Notes under the pieces: generated by a model
Database searches by the model: none
What the model saw: the letters and a program-made list of their open reading frames with translations, nothing else
What the model was told of the DNA's origin: nothing
Translations under genes and position numbers: made by a program
From: Rhodococcus sp. SMB37
GTDB lineage: Bacteria; Actinomycetota; Actinomycetes; Mycobacteriales; Mycobacteriaceae
Direction of reading: 5' to 3'
Assembly: GCF_004345605.1 (NCBI RefSeq)
Contig: NZ_SLVY01000011.1
Coordinates: forward strand, 1 to 64,000
Length of the DNA stretch: 64,000 bases
Shown: piece by piece, positions 33,316-42,022 of the stretch
Position numbering within the stretch: position 1 is the stretch's first letter
How the letters are laid out: each line of letters starts with the position of its first letter

Positions 33316-34488
33316 TCAGATCATTGCGCGGTAAGGACCCTGCGGGTCACCGCCGAGCTGGGTGAGGGCAGCCGAGTGGTAGATCGTGCCGGGCACATGG
33401 ATGGCGTGAGTGAGGCCGACGTGCGCATCGCGCCAGAACCGCTGCATCGGTGTCTTCCTATGCACCGCAGCGCCACCCGCGCGAGCGAAGATCTCGTCCA
33501 TCGCGCGTACCGCACGCCACGCCGAGGAGATCTGGGTGCGCCGGCCGATGGCGCGCTCCTCGAAGCCGATCTCCTCGCCGCGATCCGTCTTGTCCCAGAA
33601 CCGATCGACTGTTTCGAGCAGCGCTGTGCGTGAGGCCGCGATCTCGGAGGCCGCGTCGCTGATCGCGTAGAGCACGTACGGGTCTTCCTTGATCGGGACA
33701 CCGGTGACCTGCACGCGTTCCTTCTGCGCCGCGATGTAGCAGGCCAGAGCACCTTCGGTCATACCGATCAGCGACGACGTGATACCCAGCGGAAAGATGT
33801 ACGAGAACGGGAACTTGTACAGCGTCTCGTCGCGGCCCGCATGGCGCCAGCCGTTGCCGCTGAGCACGATGTCGGCGTCGATCGTGCGGTACTCGGGGAT
33901 GAAGGCGTTCTCGACGATCAGGTCCTTCGAACCGGTACCCCGCAGGCCGATGACGTCCCAGCTGTCGGGGTCGATGTCGTAATCGGAGCGCGGCAGGAGC
34001 ACGTGCAGGACCTTGTCGGTGCGGTTGCCGTCCTTGTCTCCGACGGCAGCGCCGATCATGATCCAGCCACAGTGATCGGTACCCGACGAGAACGCCCAGC
34101 GACCGTTGAGTACATAACCACCGTCGACCGGCACCGCGACACCCATCGGCGCGTACGGCGACGCCATCCACATGTCGGCGTCCTCGCCCCAGATCTCCTC
34201 CTGGGCGCGGGTGTCGAAGAACGTGAGTTCCCACGGGTGGACACCGACGATGCCTGCGACCCAGCCGGTCGCGCCGTCGAGGTTGCCGATGGCCATCACG
34301 GTCTCGGCGAACTCGCGCGGATGAGCTTCCCGACCGCCGTACTCCTTGGGCTGGAACATGCGGATGACGCCGGATTCGCGCAGGCGCTTCGCGGAGATGT
34401 CGGGCAGGCGCATGATGGTGTCGCCGACCGCGCCTTCGGCGCGGATCTCGTCCGCGTGTTGCATGATTCTGTCCAACGTGTGGCCCAT
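33316..34488 (-). CDS. Flavin-dependent phenol monooxygenase, HsaA-like
   Basis: The 390-residue protein has the acyl-CoA-dehydrogenase fold used by group D flavin monooxygenases such as HsaA. Marks: ESGVIRMFQPKEYGG, GNLDGATGWVAGIVGVHPWE, GRWAFSSGTDHCGWIMIGA, DVIGLRGTGSKDLIVENAFI and the C-terminal RFWRDAHVGLTHAIHVPGTI. These enzymes add a hydroxyl ortho to a phenol using reduced flavin from a reductase (HsaB). No HsaB is adjacent; the flavin reductase at about 58.3-59.5 kb is a possible partner. ATG 34488 matches the family start. Confidence 0.87.
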   Translation of the reverse strand: MGHTLDRIMQHADEIRAEGAVGDTIMRLPDISAKRLRESGVIRMFQPKEYGGREAHPREFAETVMAIGNLDGATGWVAGIVGVHPWELTFFDTRAQEEIWGEDADMWMASPYAPMGVAVPVDGGYVLNGRWAFSSGTDHCGWIMIGAAVGDKDGNRTDKVLHVLLPRSDYDIDPDSWDVIGLRGTGSKDLIVENAFIPEYRTIDADIVLSGNGWRHAGRDETLYKFPFSYIFPLGITSSLIGMTEGALACYIAAQKERVQVTGVPIKEDPYVLYAISDAASEIAASRTALLETVDRFWDKTDRGEEIGFEERAIGRRTQISSAWRAVRAMDEIFARAGGAAVHRKTPMQRFWRDAHVGLTHAIHVPGTIYHSAALTQLGGDPQGPYRAMI

Positions 34489-34698
34489 GAGAAAACCTTC
34501 CTGGAGCTGGGGGCGAAGAGGTGGCTTACGCATCTGGCCGGATGTGCTGGCTCGAACAGTCCCAGGCGGTAATGCGACGGCGCTCGCACTTTTCCGTTGA
34601 ACGGGACGTACGCCACACCGTCCGCCGGCGACGGGTAGAACGGGATCCGCCCTCGCATCGCGCATTGCGATGTGCCCGCACAGTCAGGACGGAGCGAT

Positions 34699-35184
34699 AT
34701 GACCGACACTGCAGAACTGGTGGCCTCACTGCTGGAGCGCGTTCAGCTCCTCGAGGACAAAGCTGCGATCCAGGAGGTGCTGACTGCCTACGGTCCCGCC
34801 GTGGATGCCGGTGACGCAGATGCCGTCGGTGAGCTGTGGGCAGAGGATGCCGTCTACGACATCGACATCCGGGTGATGGAAGGCCGCGACGCGATCACCG
34901 AGATGGTGCGCACCCGCCCTCATCAGGACTACATCAACGAAGGCTGCGGCCACCTCCTCGACCCTGTCCACATCCGGGTCGACGGCGACGCCGCAGCCGC
35001 GACGTGCCACTCGCTGCTGCTGCGTCGCAATCTCGATTCCGAGTCCTACCGGGTGTGGCGCGTGACCGCCAATCGCTTCGACCTCGCCCGCATCGCCGGG
35101 AAATGGACGATCAAGCGCCGTACTGCGCGCGTCCTCGACGGCAGCCAGGAAGCCCGCGACCTGCTGGCACGCGCGTCGCGCTGA
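34699..35184 (+). CDS. SnoaL-like (NTF2-fold) protein
   Basis: The 161-residue protein has the cone-shaped NTF2 fold signature of SnoaL_4 proteins: LLEDKAAIQEVLTAYGPAVD, AGDADAVGELWAEDAVYD, MEGRDAITEMV, then GHLLDPVHIRVDGDAAAATC and GKWTIKRRTARVLDG. Members act as small hydratases, isomerases or accessory proteins in aromatic and steroid degradation. It is divergent from the HsaA-like gene across 210 non-coding bases. ATG 34699 was chosen over 34672. Confidence 0.82.
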   Translation: MTDTAELVASLLERVQLLEDKAAIQEVLTAYGPAVDAGDADAVGELWAEDAVYDIDIRVMEGRDAITEMVRTRPHQDYINEGCGHLLDPVHIRVDGDAAAATCHSLLLRRNLDSESYRVWRVTANRFDLARIAGKWTIKRRTARVLDGSQEARDLLARASR

Positions 35185-35257
35185 GCCCTTCTCCTCCGGT
35201 CCGGCAGCCCTCGACTTGTCCGGTCCGGCAGCGCAGCGTCGGCGAACCTTCTAGATT

Positions 35258-36121
35258 GTGTGCATGGCGATGTGCATGGTCGGGATGGACGACGATGCCA
35301 CGCTCCGCACCTGGACGACCGGATTGCGTAGATCCGCGCCTCCGGTAGTTCTGCTGCACGGTGGCCCCGGCCTCCCGGACTATCTGCAAGCGGTCGCGCA
35401 GATGCTCGACGACGTCACCGTCGTCCACCGCTACGACCAGCGTGGCACGGGCAGGTCGTGCTGGGACGGGCCGCACACCCTCGCGCGACACATTGCCGAC
35501 CTGAAACTCCTCCTCGACGGGTGGGGTCACGAGCAGGTCGTACTGGTGGGGCACTCCTACGGTTCGGACCTGGCCAGCTATTTCACGCTCGCGCACCCCG
35601 AGCGGGTTGCGCGCCTCGTCCACCTGGCCGGACCGTTCACCGGTAACTGGCGTGAGCCGTGCAAGGCGACAGAAGTGTCGCGGCGGACGTACACCCAGCA
35701 GTCCAGGTTCGAGATCCTCGACGCCATGGAGGTCAGGTCAGAAGCCGAGGAGGTCGAGTTTCTCGCGCTGGCCTGGTTCACCGACCACGCCGACCGACGT
35801 CGCGCGTGGCGGTGGGCGCTGGAGGCCGCGCGCATCCGGCGCCCGATCAACTACTCCATGAACAGCCAGCTGAGCGTGGACAAGAAGGCCGACCCCCTCG
35901 ACGCCCGCATCGACGAACTGCGAGAGGTGCTGCCGTCCGGGTCGATGATCATCGGCGGTGCAGGCGACCCACGACCGGCAGACGAACTGACACGGTTGGG
36001 TACGCGCCTCGACTGCGACGTCGCGATCCTTCCGGAAGCGGGGCACTTCCCCTGGCTGGAGGCGCCCGGAAGGTTCAGGTCGCTGCTGCGTTCGGCCGTC
36101 GAACAGCCCATCCCCGGATAG
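35258..36121 (+). CDS. Proline-iminopeptidase-like alpha/beta hydrolase
   Basis: The product has about 287 residues. It has the S33-family marks HGGPGLPDY (oxyanion), YDQRGTGRS and the nucleophile elbow GHSYGSDLAS. An acid region PADELTRLG-type segment and the histidine in EAGHFPWLEAPG follow. It is probably a cytosolic amino- or iminopeptidase, or a related amidase. The exact start is uncertain (35258 or 35273, both ATG). Confidence 0.8.
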   Translation: MCMAMCMVGMDDDATLRTWTTGLRRSAPPVVLLHGGPGLPDYLQAVAQMLDDVTVVHRYDQRGTGRSCWDGPHTLARHIADLKLLLDGWGHEQVVLVGHSYGSDLASYFTLAHPERVARLVHLAGPFTGNWREPCKATEVSRRTYTQQSRFEILDAMEVRSEAEEVEFLALAWFTDHADRRRAWRWALEAARIRRPINYSMNSQLSVDKKADPLDARIDELREVLPSGSMIIGGAGDPRPADELTRLGTRLDCDVAILPEAGHFPWLEAPGRFRSLLRSAVEQPIPG

Positions 36122-36220
36122 TCGGATGGTGCGATGAGCATTACGTGGACGGGTGAGGTCCCGATCGCTCCGTATCGTGGAAGTACCGAACTCTCGGGAA
36201 CAGCGACAGGTGGGTACACG

Positions 36221-36367
36221 ATGGGTATGTTGAGCAAGGTCCTGAAGACCGGCGTTGCGATCAAGGCAGTCCAGGTCATCAAACGCGAGGCGTCCAAGCC
36301 GGAGAATCAGCGGAAGGCGCAGGAACTGGTGGCGAAGCTGCGTCAGCAACCTCGTGGCCCGCGCTGA
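36221..36367 (+). CDS. Small basic protein, 48 residues
   Basis: The short frame reads MGMLSKVLKTGVAIKAVQVI, then many Lys, Arg and Gln (ENQRKAQELVAKLRQQPRGP). An N-terminal amphipathic helix is followed by a basic tail. It is a small conserved-looking protein of unknown function. ATG 36221 was chosen; the frame is open from 36134. Confidence 0.5.
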   Translation: MGMLSKVLKTGVAIKAVQVIKREASKPENQRKAQELVAKLRQQPRGPR

Positions 36368-36470
36368 GCGGAGAACCTCGGCCGCATCCGGGTGGGAGTT
36401 CCTCGACGTCGTGGCTGCTTCAGGCACCCGATCGGGGTCTCCACTCGGTCGGCCGTGCTGTCGGCAATTA

Positions 36471-36485
36471 ATCAACTAGATTGAT
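36471..36485. promoter_or_regulatory. MarR-type operator
   Basis: ATCAA-CTAGA-TTGAT is an inverted repeat 25 bases before the MarR gene, with extra flanking A/T symmetry. Position and AT-rich arms fit autoregulation by the MarR protein. Confidence 0.55.
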
Positions 36486-36509
36486 AAACCTGGTTGTAAA
36501 CTTGATCGG

Positions 36510-36941
36510 GTGACCACTGCCGAACACACCATCGCTCAGCGACTCCGCGACGTGCTTCGTCCCATCTGGAGACGATTCACGGCCGAGCAATCCATCTCTG
36601 TGGGAAAGATGGGTGTGCTCGGCTATCTGGCCGAGCACGGAGCGACAATATCCTCCACTCTTGCTGCAGCCGAACGGATCAGCCCTCAGGCGATCGCCAC
36701 GGCAGTGCGAGAACTCGAGAGTGTCGGCCTGATCGTGCGTACCCCCGACGACCAGGACCGGCGGCGGGTGTGGGTCGAGTTGACCGAAGCGGGCCGGGAC
36801 AGACTGGATCAGGAACGAGCGACGAGCAATCTGTGGCTGGAACGCGCCATCTCCGATCGGCTCACGACCGAAGAGGCCGAGTTGCTCGAGTCTGCCATCC
36901 CAGTCCTGCGCAAACTGGTGAAAGCCGTGCCCGATGAGTGA
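36510..36941 (+). CDS. MarR-family regulator
   Basis: The 143-residue protein has the winged helix around residues 35-100: ISVGKMGVLGYLAEHGATIS, AAAERISPQAIATAVRELES, VGLIVRTPDDQDRRRVWVEL. The D-x-R-D/R wing is intact. It lies about 110 bases ahead of an MFS transporter on the same strand, the common drug-efflux layout. Confidence 0.88.
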   Translation: MTTAEHTIAQRLRDVLRPIWRRFTAEQSISVGKMGVLGYLAEHGATISSTLAAAERISPQAIATAVRELESVGLIVRTPDDQDRRRVWVELTEAGRDRLDQERATSNLWLERAISDRLTTEEAELLESAIPVLRKLVKAVPDE

Positions 36942-37049
36942 GCGTACTGAGCCACTTCGGTCGACGCATCTGCCTCGAGGGTGCAGATCGACACCGAAAT
37001 GCCTGTGACGATTTGCTGGTTGAACCAACTGATGGAGAGTTGAGTATCG

Positions 37050-38324
37050 ATGTCCTCTGCCGCCGGAACCGCGCCGCAGCATCACCGTCTGTGGACGCGG
37101 GATTTCATCTTGGCGGCACTGACCAATTTCCTCATAGGAATGGTGTTCTACCTGCTGGTGACGGCGATGGCACTCTATGCGGTGGATCGATTCACGGCAT
37201 CGGACACCGAGTCCGGTCTCGCAGTCAGTGCGTTCGTCATCGGGTCCGTCGTCACTCGTCTGTTCACCGGTCAGGCAATGGATCTGGTCGGTCGACGCAG
37301 GACCCTGATCATCGCTTTGGTGGCGTTCCTTGCAGTCTCGGCGGCGTACATGGTGGCGGGCACCCTGTGGCTGCTCATTGCGGTGCGTTTCGTACACGGT
37401 CTGGCTTTCGGTGCTGCCAACACCACGCTGGCGGCGTCGGTCATCGGGCTTATCCCCCGTGGGCGTCTGAGTGAAGGCACGGGCTGGTTCGGTACGTCCA
37501 CCACCGTGGCCACAGCAGTAGGGCCCCTGCTCGCGCTCCAGTTGACGGCCGCCTTCGGCTACGACTCCTTGTTCATCACATGCACCGCTTTCGCGGTGGC
37601 CGCCTTGGTCGTCGGGTCGATCGTCCACCTGCCGGAAGCGCCGGGACACCGCAGTTCACGACGGTTTGCGATACGCGAGATGCTTTCTACCGCAGTCATA
37701 CCCATATCGACAGTCATCCTGATCGCCGGTCTGGCGTACTCGGCCGTGCTTGCCTTCCTCAACGGCTATGCTCAGGACGAGGGTCTGGGTGCCGCAGTTC
37801 CGAGTGCCTTCTTCCTCGTCTATGCGGGGGTTCTGCTCGCGTCCCGATTCTTCGCTGGCCCGTTGCAGGATCGGTACGGCGCCAATGTGGTGGTCTATCC
37901 GCTGATCGTGTGCTTCGCGGCCGGTTTGGGCGTGCTGTCATTGTGGCCCGCCCCCGGTGGATTCGTGATCGCGGCGATCCTGTGTGCGCTCGGCTTCGGC
38001 GCGTTGATGACGTCTCTGCAGTCCGTGGCCATCTCGATCGTGTCCCGAGAGAAGGTCGGCACCGCCACCTCCACGTTCTTCTTGATGCTCGATGCCGGGG
38101 TCGGCGTAGGTCCGATCCTGCTCGGTGTGCTGCTGTCGGCTACCGGGTATTCAGGGATGTATCTCGTCCTGTCCGGGGTCATGGTGGTATCGCTGGGCTA
38201 CTACTGGTTGGTGCATGGCCGCGCATCACGGTCCGCACGGGCTTCCCGCCGACCCCACCGATACGAAGTAGGCAGGCCGAACACTGAGCCGGCAGTGACA
38301 GTGGATGTGCGTCAGTCTCCGTAG
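37050..38324 (+). CDS. MFS transporter
   Basis: The protein has 424 residues and twelve membrane segments. The MFS loop motif GQAMDLVGRRRTLIIA follows segment two, and GFGALMTSLQSVAISIVSRE and GTATSTFFLMLDAGVGVGPI lie in the second half. It is of the drug/metabolite efflux type. It probably exports a compound sensed by the upstream MarR. The 3' end overlaps the convergent SWIM gene by 13 bases. Confidence 0.87.
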   Translation: MSSAAGTAPQHHRLWTRDFILAALTNFLIGMVFYLLVTAMALYAVDRFTASDTESGLAVSAFVIGSVVTRLFTGQAMDLVGRRRTLIIALVAFLAVSAAYMVAGTLWLLIAVRFVHGLAFGAANTTLAASVIGLIPRGRLSEGTGWFGTSTTVATAVGPLLALQLTAAFGYDSLFITCTAFAVAALVVGSIVHLPEAPGHRSSRRFAIREMLSTAVIPISTVILIAGLAYSAVLAFLNGYAQDEGLGAAVPSAFFLVYAGVLLASRFFAGPLQDRYGANVVVYPLIVCFAAGLGVLSLWPAPGGFVIAAILCALGFGALMTSLQSVAISIVSREKVGTATSTFFLMLDAGVGVGPILLGVLLSATGYSGMYLVLSGVMVVSLGYYWLVHGRASRSARASRRPHRYEVGRPNTEPAVTVDVRQSP

Positions 38325-38884
38325 AATCTCGACGCGTCGATCTTGTGTAGGGGAATCCATTCGCCGGGTTGCTCTGCGCCGACCGCGACGCGGGTCTTGC
38401 GGGGATTGCTGCGTAGGGTGACGGCGAGAGCGGGTTCTTCGTCGATCCTGCCGGCCAGGGCGTAGATCGTCGCGAGATGATGCACGCACGGCGTGCGTTT
38501 GCCTGTGCAGTCGCAAGTGGCCGAGCACTCGGACAGGTCGGCGGCGATCGCAATGTCCTGCGACCGCAGATCGGCTACGACGCTGTCCGGCAACTCTCCG
38601 GTGGGCGCCGACCGGCGCTTCGTCCCGACCGCTCGCAGCGCTCTCGTGACAGCATCGAGTTGCTCTTTCTCCCAGAGCGGTACAGCGATCGTCACAGTTG
38701 AGACGGTTCCTCTGACGGTGACCTCCGCGGCGATGTTGCCCGCGGAGATGTCGGTGAGCACCACGGTGTTGTTACGTGCGTGACTACGTGCTGTGCCCAG
38801 GCCGGGAAGGGGCGTGCCCACAATTCGTTCGATCGTCCGCAACCATGCGCGACCCCACGCTGTTACTCCGAATTCTGTGGCCAT
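38312..38884 (-). CDS. SWIM zinc-finger protein
   Basis: The product has about 190 residues. The SWIM motif (CxCx-n-CxH) is in CSATCDCTGKRTPCVHHLAT. The N-terminus reads ATEFGVTAWGRAWLRTIERI. The gene overlaps the SNF2 helicase stop by four bases and is translationally coupled to it. Actinobacterial SWIM/SNF2 pairs are common, and the SWIM protein probably helps the ATPase bind DNA or a partner. ATG 38884 is the start, although the frame is open further upstream inside the SNF2 gene. Confidence 0.86.
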   Translation of the reverse strand: MATEFGVTAWGRAWLRTIERIVGTPLPGLGTARSHARNNTVVLTDISAGNIAAEVTVRGTVSTVTIAVPLWEKEQLDAVTRALRAVGTKRRSAPTGELPDSVVADLRSQDIAIAADLSECSATCDCTGKRTPCVHHLATIYALAGRIDEEPALAVTLRSNPRKTRVAVGAEQPGEWIPLHKIDASRFYGD

Positions 38885-40803
38885 CAGTTGATCACCGCGC
38901 CGTCCAGTTCGAGGAGATCCCGCAACTCGGTATCCGGTAGCTTTGCGAGCTCTGCCTCCGAACCGCCGGAAATGGACTCGGCCACCGATCTTTTGGAAAG
39001 GTGCATGGCGGCGATGTGATCCTCGACGGTCCCTCCGGTGACCAAGGTGTGGACGTTGACGGTGCGCTCCTGGCCGATGCGGTGCGCCCGGTCGGTGGCC
39101 TGGTCTTCGACGGCAGGATTCCACCATCGGTCGTAGTGGACGACGTGGCTTGCGCGCGTGAGATTGAGACCGAATCCTGCCGCGCGCAGGCTCAAGATGA
39201 GTACGGGTGAGGAGTCCTGGCCGGTTTGGAAAGCATCGACCATTGCGTCTCGTCGCGACGTGCTCAATCCGCCGTGGAGAAACGGAACATCACCGACGTT
39301 CAACTCGGACCCGAGATGCTTCGAGAGCATGTCGCCCATGGTCCGATACTGCGTGAACACCAGGGCGCGGTCGCCGGCGTCGACTATCTCCGCAAGCATT
39401 TCTGTCGCGCGATCGAACTTTCCCGAGCGCCCCCGTAGATCCTCGGCATCTCCGGTGACCTGCGCCGGATGGTTGCAGACCTGTTTGAGAGTGGTCAGGA
39501 GTGCGAGGATGTTGCCGCGTCGGGCAATGCCGGTACCCAACCCGGAATCGAACGCGTCAGCCACGGCGGAGCGGTAGATTCGGGCCTGCTCCGATGTGAG
39601 AGTGCACATGACGGTCGCGAATTGCTTCGGCGGAAGATCTGTGGCAACAGCGTCTTTGGTTCGGTGCAGGATGTATGGGTCGATGATCGTGGCCAACCTC
39701 GCCGCGGCGGTTGCGGAACGGCCGGATTCGATCGGTGCAGCGAAACGCTGACGGAAACGGGCGCGGGTTCCGAGGAGACTCGGATTGGCGACGCGAAACA
39801 GCGACCACAATTCGTCGAGTCGGTTCTCCACGGGGGTACCCGTCATTGCGACGGTGATGTCGGTAGTCAACCGTAGTGCGGCCTTCGCAGCGAGCGACGT
39901 GGGGTTCTTGATCTGCTGTGCTTCGTCGAAGATCACCGAACTCCACGTAGTCGGTGCCAATTGTTCGATGTCGGATCGCAAAACACTGTAACTGGTCAAC
40001 ACCACCGAGCCGGCGGCGAGACGCCGGGGAAGGTTTCGGCCCGATCCGTGATGGACGTGGAGGGGGAGATGCGGGGCGAAGCGTTGAATTTCGTTGCGCC
40101 AGTTTCCGACCACGGAAGTGGGGCATACGACGAGGTGTGGTCGGTCGCCGGCGCGGATCGCCATCATCGCAATGGCCTGGAGTGTCTTACCGAGACCCAT
40201 TTCGTCGGCGAGGATCCCGCCTCCGCAGGAAGACAACGACTTCAGCCACGCGACGCCACGAACCTGATAGGGCCGCAGTGTTGCCTGGATCCCTGCGAAC
40301 CTCAGTTCCTCGAGGACCGCCGCGGCCTCGTTGAACTGCTGCACGGTGGAATCGGCACTTCTGAGGGCCGTGTCGTTCCGATAGGTGGCGGCATGACCTG
40401 CGGTGGGCATGACGTGTGATCCCCCGGACTCGATCACCTCTTTCCATGCACGTACGGATGTGCCGAGGCCGGGAAGATCGACATTCAAGTCCCGTAAACC
40501 TTTTACTGCGGAGTCGAATTTGATCAGGTGTGTGTCCACGTCGCGTACTGCGATACCGCCGTCGGCGTCCGGAACCGCAAACCGGCACACGGTAGGTGTG
40601 CCGGCCGGAAACTCCAACCTCGCGAGTTCTGCAGCAGAATCGATTGCTCCCCAGAACGCGAAAGCCATCTGTTCCGGTACGTACGTCGCCTGCAGAGACG
40701 GTGGGGATGGCTGATTCACGTTCGCCGATGGTAGCTGGCGCACGGGCCCACCGCTACGAAAATATCCGGAAAACCCGCAGATCAGCTGTGGTTTTCCCGA
40801 CAT
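38884..40803 (-). CDS. SNF2-family DEAD-like helicase/ATPase
   Basis: The 639-residue protein contains both helicase lobes. Motif I is ADEMGLGKTLQAIA, motif II FDEAQQIKNP, motif III MTGTPVENRLDELWS, motif V SLRAAGFGLNLTRASHVVHY and motif VI DRAHRIGQERTVN. About 170 residues lie before the first lobe, shorter than many bacterial Snf2 proteins (often 900 or more). It is a DNA-dependent ATPase of unknown role, possibly in repair or transcription. It is coupled to the SWIM gene downstream. Confidence 0.9.
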   Translation of the reverse strand: MSGKPQLICGFSGYFRSGGPVRQLPSANVNQPSPPSLQATYVPEQMAFAFWGAIDSAAELARLEFPAGTPTVCRFAVPDADGGIAVRDVDTHLIKFDSAVKGLRDLNVDLPGLGTSVRAWKEVIESGGSHVMPTAGHAATYRNDTALRSADSTVQQFNEAAAVLEELRFAGIQATLRPYQVRGVAWLKSLSSCGGGILADEMGLGKTLQAIAMMAIRAGDRPHLVVCPTSVVGNWRNEIQRFAPHLPLHVHHGSGRNLPRRLAAGSVVLTSYSVLRSDIEQLAPTTWSSVIFDEAQQIKNPTSLAAKAALRLTTDITVAMTGTPVENRLDELWSLFRVANPSLLGTRARFRQRFAAPIESGRSATAAARLATIIDPYILHRTKDAVATDLPPKQFATVMCTLTSEQARIYRSAVADAFDSGLGTGIARRGNILALLTTLKQVCNHPAQVTGDAEDLRGRSGKFDRATEMLAEIVDAGDRALVFTQYRTMGDMLSKHLGSELNVGDVPFLHGGLSTSRRDAMVDAFQTGQDSSPVLILSLRAAGFGLNLTRASHVVHYDRWWNPAVEDQATDRAHRIGQERTVNVHTLVTGGTVEDHIAAMHLSKRSVAESISGGSEAELAKLPDTELRDLLELDGAVIN

Positions 40804-40826
40804 TGACGAACCGCGATGGTGAGTGT

Positions 40827-41984
40827 CTACCGGGCGCGTGCTTCTTCGAGCTTCCGGATCAAGGTCGCCGCATCGAACGGGCCGGTGTGCAGGGTGAGAT
40901 CCGAGTCGGTGGCGCCGATGTAGAACGTCGGTGTCCCGTGCACATCGCTGGACGCGGCGTCGAGGTCGTCGTCTTCCACCCGATGCCGGTACCGACCCAG
41001 ACGCATGTCCTCCGCGAACCGCTCTGTATCGAGCCCCAACTGCTCGGCGTGTTCGTAGATTTCGTCTTCGGTGAGGGCATCGCTGTTGACGAAGAGATGA
41101 TCGTGCATGTCCCAGAACCGGCCTTGCACGGCGGCGGCCTCGGCGGCCTCGGCTGCGAAACGCGCGTGCGGATGCGCCTCGTCGAGCGGCAGATGCCGGA
41201 ATACATAGCGGAGTTCATCGCCGAAGTGCGCGTGCACCTCTCGGATACTTCCGGTTGCCTTGCTGCAGAAGGGGCACTCGAAGTCGCCGTACTCGACGAG
41301 GGTGAGCGGGGCATCCACCGGTCCGCGCAGGTGATCTCTGTCCGGGTCGACCGGCCGCAACAACACGTGTCCGGTGACGCCTTCCGGCGGGTGGCGGCGA
41401 TCCGCGAGCCTGAACAACACCCAGCCCCAGCCGGTCGCGAGAACGGCTGCGACGAGCACGCCGATGCGGGCATCGTTGGCAGCGTCCGGAGATTCGAGGG
41501 CCAGATCCACGATGAACAGCGATATGGTGAAACCGATCCCGGCGAGCGCCGCGCCCCCACTGACCTGTGACAGAGTGAGGCCCGGCTGGAGGCTGCCGGG
41601 GCGCAGCCGGGAGAACGCGGCAGTGGCGGCGGTGATGCCGACCAGTTTTCCCAGCACCAAACCGAGGATGACGCCCCATGTGATCGGCGACCTGAGAGCG
41701 TCGCTCACCGTCTGCCCGGTGATCACGACTCCGGCGTTGGCGAGTGCGAAGATCGGTACCACGAGAAACGCGGTGTACGGCTGATAGACCCGCAGCAGCC
41801 GCTCGTTGACGGATACCGCCCGGAGCACGCTCAGCTGCGCGGCGCGCGCATAGTCGGAGTTGGGGGATTGACGGAACGCCCGTGTGAGCTTACCCGCACG
41901 TTCCGCCTCGTTTCGTCTCGGTGGGTAAACGGGAAGGATCAGCGCGATCAGCACCCCGGCGAGGGTGGGAGGGATGCACACCCG
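40827..41984 (-). pseudogene. nhaA: nhaA-dsbA fusion, C-terminal part (interrupted by an IS element)
   Basis: This is the 3' piece of a Na+/H+ antiporter fused to a thioredoxin-like domain. The first part has the NhaA end ([20 protein letters not shown], and [20 protein letters not shown]). From about residue 215 of the piece comes a DsbA-like domain with CPFC in [12 protein letters not shown] and cis-Pro in GTPTFYIG. The matching N-terminal piece lies beyond the IS element at 43760-44459. Near the break, CATCCCTCCCACCCTCGCC carries an apparent extra TCCC compared with the expected GVHPTLAG coding, so the frame is also shifted. NhaA-DsbA fusions are typical of actinobacteria. Confidence 0.85.
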
Positions 41985-42022
41985 ACTCTTGACTTCCTCC
42001 TCCGCGTGAACACGAAGGATTC

